Origin: a virus | Length of the DNA: 24,605 nucleotides | Reading direction: 5' to 3' (one strand) | Virus record (IMG/VR): IMGVR_UViG_3300025892_000145 | Span: 1 to 24,605 of that record | Part shown: positions 19,671 through 24,605 of the stretch, one piece after another | Layout: the number at the start of each line of letters is the position of its first letter | How positions within the stretch are numbered: position 1 is the stretch's first letter | Position numbers and translations under genes: made by a program | Notes under the pieces: model-generated | What the model was told of the DNA's origin: nothing | Database searches by the model: none | What the model saw: only the letters and a program-made list of their open reading frames with translations

Positions 19671-20461
19671 TAATCACCGTATACATCATCGTTAGATTTA
19701 ATGTTCTTATTATAGTCGAATATTATTTCACCTAGTTCATCAGCAGACTTATCATAAGTCTTTGTTATAGAACTTAATTCTGAACTACCTGTTTCAGCTA
19801 TAACATGTTCACCATTATACATAACAGGTACACCATCATGGGTAACTATCCCACTAGCATATTGTCTTTCATCATCATTAATTTGATTAATAACTTGTTC
19901 TGGGTCCACGTTATTTTCATAACTATAATCATATCTTTTAGCCCATATCATCCAAGTGTAGTGTCCCATTAAAGGTATAGTTTGTTGAATATTCTGATCA
20001 TCCCTGTGTGTAATCTCAAATATTTCTGCACCTCTCCCATTTGGTCGATTTGTTGAACCATATTCTGTTAATTTAATTAAATCTCCAGATTTTGGTTCAC
20101 TTCCTTCTCCAAACACTGATTCGTATGATGAAATCGGTATAAAAGCTGTGATATCGCCTTGAGATTCGATCCCGTATTGATTTAGGATTATACTATCATC
20201 ATTAAAAATAATATACATAATTAATTTTACTGGATCATCGAATGTTTTGGTTGTGTGTTCACCGTACATCATATCATGAGATGATAGTTCATAATTATTA
20301 ACAATATAATCTACTTCGATACCATATTGTTCAGTTTGCTCAATAAAATATTGAGCAAATATTTCTCTTTCTTGTGCAGTTCTATCAGTATCTAAATATC
20401 TTAGATCCTCTGTAAAACTACAAGAATGGTCGTAAATTGGTTGGAAAAAGTTGCAAGACAT
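19667..20461 (-). CDS. 14: Probable neck / head-completion protein, T4 gp14-like
   Basis: Probable structural protein that seals the filled head and joins it to the tail. It has 264 aa (T4 gp14: 256). The layout matches what I know of gp14 in T4-like phages: FFQPIYDHS at the start, QYGIEVDYIVNNYEL (45-59), MYGEHTTKTFDDPVKLIMYI (65-84, the MYGED...FDDA...EMYI region), a FIPISSYESVF strand (about 108-118) and then the PKSGDLIKLTE ... EIFEI segment (123-150), which corresponds to RPNEGDLIYFP...FEI. Second gene of the operon from 21684, with AATAAATA 6 nt before its ATG. It lies 2-3 kb from terminase, consistent with the T4 gene 13-17 neighbourhood. Its assignment rests on remembered patterns. 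Confidence 0.65.
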   Translation of the reverse strand: MSCNFFQPIYDHSCSFTEDLRYLDTDRTAQEREIFAQYFIEQTEQYGIEVDYIVNNYELSSHDMMYGEHTTKTFDDPVKLIMYIIFNDDSIILNQYGIESQGDITAFIPISSYESVFGEGSEPKSGDLIKLTEYGSTNRPNGRGAEIFEITHRDDQNIQQTIPLMGHYTWMIWAKRYDYSYENNVDPEQVINQINDDERQYASGIVTHDGVPVMYNGEHVIAETGSSELSSITKTYDKSADELGEIIFDYNKNIKSNDDVYGDY

Positions 20462-20466
20462 TTGAA

Positions 20467-21684
20467 TTATTTATTATTTAGCTTCTCTTGTGCTCGTTTA
20501 ACTTTTTGTTCGAGAGTTTCTTCAAAGATTATAGTTACACCTTTTGTATATTGATTACCATCTACTATCTTTTTACCTCTTGGGTCAGCTATTCTATATT
20601 TTTTAGCTAATCTAATAGCTTCTGGTGTTCCTTGTTTAACTCGTATAATCCCGTTGATAGGTTTTACTGTATTCTTATTGGGATCAGTCTTATGACATTT
20701 AGCCATAATACCTTGACCACCTTTTTTTATCTTATCTTGACCAGTTAAACCAGCTTTATTACTCATATGTCGAGGTGTTGATAATTTACCTTTAAAAATG
20801 TTCTTAAAACTAGTTTTTTCTGAAGTTAAACGTGTCTTTAGGATAGAGTTTAGTTGATCAACCTCATTATGTGATAGTTTGTTATCATCACCTATTATGG
20901 ATTTTATTTTTTTATACAAATCTAAATAGTAATAACGCTCTAATAGTTTAAAAACAACATTTCCAGGTAATCTAGTTTTTATACCATATTTTTTAATTTC
21001 TGAAGGTGTCATATCTTTAGAAAATGCTTGATCACGCATATCTCTAATTTGATCATATACTTCAGATAAATCAGATATGTTATTGTTTATTTGTCTTAGT
21101 TCGTTATTTAACTTTGATTTTAAACCAGATAGTTCTTCAGTTGGTATATCTTTTAAAATCTCATAATCGATCATATTTCGTCTCAATTCCTCGCTAAAAT
21201 CTGAGAATTGGTCTACATAATCTTTAAAGTCATCCATATACTCATCGAGATTGATTGATTTTGACGAAGATCGTTTAATCCAGTTGTCACCATTCACATC
21301 ATACATAGCTTCAGTGTTTTCTGGATTATATTTTTCTTTGGTTATATAATACTGAAATGGGTGAGGTACGCCTTTTATATATGTTTCATCAATTTCATCC
21401 CATATTGGTTTGAGTAGTATTTTCAGTTGATCTTCTGTATATAATCCAGAATTAACCTGAACGAAAATATCAATATCAGAATCTGTAGTATATTGTTTAG
21501 TTAAAATACTACCCTTAATGAAGAAATCTACGACTGAGATCTTTTTATTGATTAAATTCACATCATCTAATATTTTTTGACGAATTCTATCCTTTAATCT
21601 AGGTTTATCGCTTTTATATTCATCAAAAACGAATTTAGAGTAGTTCTCAAGAGATTGGTCAATTACTGATTCAAATATGTTCAT
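20467..21684 (-). CDS. Pol-beta superfamily nucleotidyltransferase, late gene
   Basis: The nucleotidyltransferase signature is clear: FIKGSILTKQYTTDSDIDIF, with G58-S59, then ten residues, then D70-x-D72. These are the ribose/metal-binding residues of the pol-beta fold used for adenylylation, tRNA modification and antibiotic or toxin nucleotidyl transfer. A helical region follows (about 165-300), then a basic glycine-rich C-terminal part (GLTGQDKIKKGGQGI, about 310-325) and an unrelated-looking end. At 405 aa it is larger than minimal NTases. The N-terminus MNIFESVIDQSLENYSKFVF is an amphipathic helix. An exact late promoter 6 nt upstream makes it a virion-time gene. The substrate is unknown. 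Confidence 0.8.
   Translation of the reverse strand: MNIFESVIDQSLENYSKFVFDEYKSDKPRLKDRIRQKILDDVNLINKKISVVDFFIKGSILTKQYTTDSDIDIFVQVNSGLYTEDQLKILLKPIWDEIDETYIKGVPHPFQYYITKEKYNPENTEAMYDVNGDNWIKRSSSKSINLDEYMDDFKDYVDQFSDFSEELRRNMIDYEILKDIPTEELSGLKSKLNNELRQINNNISDLSEVYDQIRDMRDQAFSKDMTPSEIKKYGIKTRLPGNVVFKLLERYYYLDLYKKIKSIIGDDNKLSHNEVDQLNSILKTRLTSEKTSFKNIFKGKLSTPRHMSNKAGLTGQDKIKKGGQGIMAKCHKTDPNKNTVKPINGIIRVKQGTPEAIRLAKKYRIADPRGKKIVDGNQYTKGVTIIFEETLEQKVKRAQEKLNNK
20468..20475 (-). promoter_or_regulatory. Late-promoter-like octamer AATAAATA (one mismatch)
   Basis: On the minus strand AATAAATA ends 6 nt before the ATG at 20461, the same geometry as the exact late promoters. It overlaps the stop codon region of the upstream gene. 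Confidence 0.35.
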
Positions 21685-21690
21685 TTTAAA

Positions 21691-21698
21691 TATTTATA
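21691..21698 (-). promoter_or_regulatory. Late promoter TATAAATA, 6 nt before ATG (minus)
   Basis: An exact octamer on the minus strand, then TTTAAA, then the ATG at 21684. Transcription start is predicted at or next to the ATG. No Shine-Dalgarno sequence is present. Confidence 0.75.
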
Positions 21699-21722
21699 AT
21701 TTTCTGAAAAATAGACAATAAA

Positions 21723-21746
21723 AAAACCTCTCCGAAGAGAGGTTTT
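21723..21746 (-). terminator. Classic UUCG-loop rho-independent terminator (minus)
   Basis: On the minus strand: stem AAAACCTCTC, loop TTCG, stem GAGAGGTTTT, then a run of T (seven T in total, then ATTG). The stem is 10 bp including the A-T pairs. It ends the 21771-22271 transcript just before the late promoter of the nucleotidyltransferase gene, separating the two minus-strand units. Confidence 0.9.
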
Positions 21747-21770
21747 AGTTAAGTTAGTATTTAATATAAA

Positions 21771-22271
21771 TTAAGAACCTTTAGTGGTTTTATATTTAAG
21801 TTCGGTTGGTTTTTCACGTTTTACGAACTTATATTGTTTTTCTTCACCATCTTTGGTTTGTGAATCATAATCTAAATCACCAGTTTTTGTTGATGCTTTA
21901 CCTGATTTTGATTTAGAGCGAACACTCTCAGCATCTGGTGCAGACTGTGTTTCAACAGCTTCTTCTTCGAGTTCTTCGATGTCAGATACATCTTCGTCAC
22001 CGAAAGCGTCGAATTCTTCTTCACCATCTTCTTCACCCTCTTCGTCACCTTCAACTTGAGATAAGATGTCGCGAAGGACTTCAACTTGATCGCTTGTGAG
22101 CGTGATAGTTACTTCTTCGCCACCCTCTTCGGTATCTTCGATCTCATCGATATCACTCTCATAATCATCGATAATATCTTCTCCTTGGTCACCGAAAAGA
22201 TTGTCATCTTCAACAGCTTCTTTATAAAGGCGCTCGAATTTTTGCATAAATGATGTTTTTTGATTTTTCAT
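21771..22271 (-). CDS. Highly acidic late protein, probable prohead core component
   Basis: Unknown, but extremely acidic. Residues 20-110 are dominated by E and D (EEGEEDGEEEFDAFGDEDV, about 78-96). A short folded-looking strand-helix, EVTITLTSDQVEVLRDILSQ, lies in the middle. The C-terminal part is basic (KQYKFVKREKPTELKYKTTK). The N-terminus MKNQKTSFMQKFERLYKEAV is an amphipathic helix with L-Y-K-E at 15-18, like a prohead-protease leader. This composition fits scaffold/core proteins such as T4 gp67/gp68-type components, which are cleaved during head maturation; that is inference. It has a late promoter with a 23-nt leader and its own strong terminator, a monocistronic arrangement suited to high expression. 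Confidence 0.8.
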   Translation of the reverse strand: MKNQKTSFMQKFERLYKEAVEDDNLFGDQGEDIIDDYESDIDEIEDTEEGGEEVTITLTSDQVEVLRDILSQVEGDEEGEEDGEEEFDAFGDEDVSDIEELEEEAVETQSAPDAESVRSKSKSGKASTKTGDLDYDSQTKDGEEKQYKFVKREKPTELKYKTTKGS

Positions 22272-22294
22272 AAATAAATTTATTTGGTTTTAAT

Positions 22295-22302
22295 TATTTA
22301 TA
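22295..22302 (-). promoter_or_regulatory. Late promoter TATAAATA (minus) for the acidic protein
   Basis: An exact octamer on the minus strand, 23 nt before the ATG at 22271. The leader begins ATTAAAACC, like that of the 17888 gene. It is back to back with the terminase promoter. Confidence 0.65.
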
Positions 22303-22323
22303 TTTGGAATCAATTTTTTTTTT

Positions 22324-22331
22324 TATAAATA
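22324..22331 (+). promoter_or_regulatory. Late promoter TATAAATA of the terminase gene, 6 nt before ATG
   Basis: An exact octamer, then ATATAA, then the ATG at 22338. A run of ten or more T precedes it. No Shine-Dalgarno sequence is present. Confidence 0.75.
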
Positions 22332-22337
22332 ATATAA

Positions 22338-24125
22338 ATGGCTAAAATAAATTATAATAAGATAATTAAAAAGGTAAACGATACTTATATTGGTGATAAA
22401 GTCGTACCTTATATGGGTAATAATAGCTTACCTGACCCGAAGTCAACTTTTAAATATGATGTAGATAGAGTTAAGGTTATTAAAAAGTGTCATAGGGATA
22501 TATTATTTTTTGCTGAAAATTTCTTTTATATTATATCAGCTGGTAAAAAACAAAAAATAGAATTAAGAGAATATCAAAAAACTGGTCTAGAACTTTTTCA
22601 AGATCATAATAAAACTATATTCAATACATCTAGGCAGATGGGTAAATCAACCTTGATGACAATATATGTTGTATGGATGGTAACTTTCTTTGAATATAGG
22701 AAAATATTAGTTGTGGCGAATAAAGCTGATACTGCAAAAGAGATATTAAGTCGTATTAAATTAGCTTATGAAGAATTACCTAATTGGTTAAAACCTAGTG
22801 TTGTATCTTGGAATAAACAATCTGTTGAATTTAAAAATGGATCTGACATTAAAATTTCAGCCACATCAGCTGATGCTGCACGTGGTATGTCATTGAACTG
22901 TTTAATTATTGATGAGGTTGCTCACATTGATGACCATGTTCTAGAAGAATTTTGGTCAGCTGTTTATCCAACTATATCAAATGACCCAAACGCTAGAATA
23001 TTGATGGCATCTACACCCAATGGTGTTGGTAATCTATTTCATGAGTTATGGGAAAATTCTCAAAATGATGGAAGTGTATGGGGGTCGCTAGAAGTTCTAT
23101 GGAATAGTATACCAGGTCGTGGTAAAGAATGGTCTGATGAAAAACGTAGAGATTTAGGTAACGAAAAGTTTGAGCAAGAGTATGAATGTAAGTTTCTTGA
23201 ATCAGGTGGTTCGAATATACCAGAGGATTTATATAACGAATTAGCTGCTGAGTGTAGAAGATCACGGTTGGAGTTATCACAATTTGATGGTTATAGTATT
23301 TATACTGAACCTGATTTAGAAAATAAAATTTATGTTGCTGGTGTTGATATAGGTGAAGGTTGTGGGGCATGTAATTCAACTATTCAGGTATTAGATGTAA
23401 CTGATATGACAAAAATTGAACAAGTTGCTGTTTATGCTAATAATGAAACTGGTCCAAATGAATTCGCTCGACAATTAAATGAAATCATGAAACATTGGGG
23501 TAAACCACCTCTAGCTATTGAACGTAATAATACAGGTGGTGGTACTGTTATCACGTTAATGGATAACGAGTATAATTACCCGTGTCTTGTTAATTTCGCA
23601 TTTAAACAAGGTCGCATAGAATATGGTCATTTAAAGGGTGTAACTAGTTCTACAAATACGAAGTATTATGGTGTGATGAATATGTTTTACTTTTTAAAGA
23701 CTCATCGAAGAATTAAATTAAGAGAATTAGATACTCTAAAGGAACTTAATACATTTGTTCGACATAAAAATGAAAGATGGGCTAAAAAGAGTTCATCATA
23801 TAAAGATGATAGGGTTGATGCTTTAATATGGGCTTTAATCTGTGTACATGAGGCTGTTGTTACTCAATTCTTTACAGTTAATATGTGGGATGATAATAAA
23901 AAACCATTTGGTCTAGAACCTTTATATGACGTGTTTGGTAAATCTGATAATAGGTCTTTCGGTACAGAAGATAATAATTGGGGTATAGATAGTGTTATTA
24001 TGCCAGTTGCTGGTAATATAGATCCAGCTATGCAAGATATGTTAGATGCTGGTTGGTTAACTCCTGAATTAGATCAACAAAGAGAATTTAAGAGTTATGA
24101 ACCAAGCCCATATCAGTTTTTATAA
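22338..24125 (+). CDS. 17: Large terminase subunit, T4 gp17-like
   Basis: DNA-packaging motor and headful nuclease. It has 595 aa (T4 gp17: 610). ATPase domain: adenine motif around LREYQ (76-80), Walker A SRQMGKS (98-104), Walker B CLIIDE (188-193, catalytic E193) and coupling motif MASTP (223-227). RNase H-like nuclease domain: D337 in AGVDIGEGCG, E395 in LAIERNN and D494 in DDRVDALIWAL, matching the T4 acidic triad. No intein or intron is seen. It is transcribed from its own late promoter, with the TATAAATA of the next gene overlapping its stop codon. A small terminase subunit is not recognised immediately upstream, where a divergent acidic protein lies instead. Confidence 0.97.
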   Translation: MAKINYNKIIKKVNDTYIGDKVVPYMGNNSLPDPKSTFKYDVDRVKVIKKCHRDILFFAENFFYIISAGKKQKIELREYQKTGLELFQDHNKTIFNTSRQMGKSTLMTIYVVWMVTFFEYRKILVVANKADTAKEILSRIKLAYEELPNWLKPSVVSWNKQSVEFKNGSDIKISATSADAARGMSLNCLIIDEVAHIDDHVLEEFWSAVYPTISNDPNARILMASTPNGVGNLFHELWENSQNDGSVWGSLEVLWNSIPGRGKEWSDEKRRDLGNEKFEQEYECKFLESGGSNIPEDLYNELAAECRRSRLELSQFDGYSIYTEPDLENKIYVAGVDIGEGCGACNSTIQVLDVTDMTKIEQVAVYANNETGPNEFARQLNEIMKHWGKPPLAIERNNTGGGTVITLMDNEYNYPCLVNFAFKQGRIEYGHLKGVTSSTNTKYYGVMNMFYFLKTHRRIKLRELDTLKELNTFVRHKNERWAKKSSSYKDDRVDALIWALICVHEAVVTQFFTVNMWDDNKKPFGLEPLYDVFGKSDNRSFGTEDNNWGIDSVIMPVAGNIDPAMQDMLDAGWLTPELDQQREFKSYEPSPYQFL

Positions 24126-24128
24126 ATA
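24121..24128 (+). promoter_or_regulatory. Late promoter TATAAATA, 6 nt before ATG
   Basis: An exact octamer overlapping the terminase stop codon, then ATTAAT, then the ATG at 24135. Fourth case of the exact 6-nt spacing. Confidence 0.75.
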
Positions 24129-24134
24129 ATTAAT

Positions 24135-24605
24135 ATGAGTAATGTAGACACTAAATCTTTAATACAACCAGACCAATATGAAATAAACCAATCTATTCTT
24201 AATAAGAGTAGAGGTGATAAATTCATAATGGTTTTAAATTTACCTCAAGCTTTACGTAGTTTGAAATCATCTACACGTAGTAATACTAAAGTTGATTTTG
24301 ATACACTACAGTTCACTATTAAGGGATCACCTGTTCCAGATATTATTGTTCCAGCTATCGGTGTACCATATGGTGGTCAAGAAATAAAGATATCATCACA
24401 CTCTAAGCAACCTTATGAAAGTGTTTTCATTGATTTTACCGTCGATAACTTATATAGAAATTGGTGGGTGATATATCAGTGGCTTGATTTATTAAATGAT
24501 GAAAAATATTCGTACTATAATCAGAATGATTTTGCTGAAGAAGAAGCATGGGAAGCTATGAAAGATTACACTGCTAAATTTACAATATACGGTCTTGATG
24601 AGTAT
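24135..24605 (+). CDS. Tail-tube-like protein (3' end outside window)
   Basis: 157 codons are seen, open at the window end. The N-terminus is polar (MSNVDTKSLIQPDQYEINQS). A beta-rich body follows: KFIMVLNLPQALR, LQFTIKGSPVPDIIVPAIGV (about 64-83), a GGQEIKISSHSKQPYESVFI strand pair, then NWWVIYQWLDLLND (about 116-129) and AKFTIYGLD. The succession matches the T4 gp19 tail-tube fold (strand pair, P-x-x-x-P loop, long helix with WxxIYxWL, strand). Position just after terminase agrees with the T4 17-18-19 order, although the sheath gene (18) would be expected between them. A baseplate tube-initiator such as gp54 shares this fold and is not excluded. Confidence 0.65.
   Translation, partial: MSNVDTKSLIQPDQYEINQSILNKSRGDKFIMVLNLPQALRSLKSSTRSNTKVDFDTLQFTIKGSPVPDIIVPAIGVPYGGQEIKISSHSKQPYESVFIDFTVDNLYRNWWVIYQWLDLLNDEKYSYYNQNDFAEEEAWEAMKDYTAKFTIYGLDEY

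Noticed and set aside
19745-19761. 7-bp stem with 3-nt loop after the 18673-19670 operon as a terminator
   Set aside because: The short AT-rich stem lies within the convergent gene and the T-tract is interrupted; too weak to call.
23011-23379. 122-aa open frame on the minus strand within terminase
   Set aside because: Shadow of the gp17 gene: low-complexity, H/Y/Q-rich translation, no start signal, and fully inside a well-supported gene.
1-24605. tRNA genes, CRISPR arrays, insertion sequences, homing endonucleases, inteins
   Set aside because: I looked for cloverleaf-like segments, regularly spaced repeats, transposase or endonuclease motifs and insertions in the polymerase, helicase and terminase; none was seen.

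Overview
This window is a 24.6 kb piece of a T4-like myovirus genome (large contractile-tailed phage of a bacterium). The evidence is a set of T4-type replication and recombination proteins recognisable from their motifs: family B DNA polymerase (gp43), UvsX recombinase, gp41 helicase, gp32 ssDNA-binding protein, gp45-like clamp, RNase H/FEN nuclease and gp61 primase. T4-type packaging and morphogenesis genes follow: gp17 large terminase, a gp14-like neck protein and a tail-tube-like protein. The T4 late-promoter octamer TATAAATA is also present. The DNA is AT-rich with tightly packed, overlapping genes and no tRNA, rRNA, CRISPR array or insertion sequence that I can see. The host is not identifiable. 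TTGACA/TATAAT-like early promoters fit a sigma70 host such as a proteobacterium better than a Bacteroidetes host.

Layout. 1-6002: DNA polymerase (5' end cut by the window), a small possible Sm-like protein, UvsX, a glycosyltransferase, a coiled-coil protein and a free-standing ABC/SMC-type ATPase, with three hairpin terminators. 6027-12053: gp41-like helicase, three unknown genes ending in a 59-32-like arrangement, gp32, an unknown gene, the probable clamp and two small unknown genes. 12067-13775 and on to 14751: a nucleotide-sugar cassette (epimerase/reductase, RmlA, RmlB) with its own promoter inside a large palindrome. 14732-17069: FEN nuclease, two tiny genes (one a zinc ribbon) and primase. 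17046-24605: the late region, with two divergent late-promoter hubs (17888/17947 and 22271/22338), a small early-type operon (18673-19670), a neck protein and a nucleotidyltransferase on the minus strand, then terminase and a tail-tube-like protein running off the window.

How the parts work together. The replisome genes form the early/middle block and are mostly translationally coupled by overlapping stop and start codons. The sugar cassette can in principle convert glucose-1-phosphate to dTDP-L-rhamnose without RmlC, because its third enzyme looks like the bifunctional 3,5-epimerase/4-reductase of plants and mimivirus. A GT2-type glycosyltransferase about 8 kb upstream is a possible user of the product. 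The late genes carry TATAAATA placed exactly 6 nt before the start codon in four cases, and several early promoters also sit against their ATG. This suggests that leaderless or near-leaderless mRNAs are a general strategy of this phage. Several late proteins have short N-terminal helices ending in I/L-x(1-2)-E, reminiscent of T4 capsid-targeting peptides; one of them is a pol-beta-type nucleotidyltransferase that might be packaged.

All assignments are from reading motifs by eye; no database search was run.
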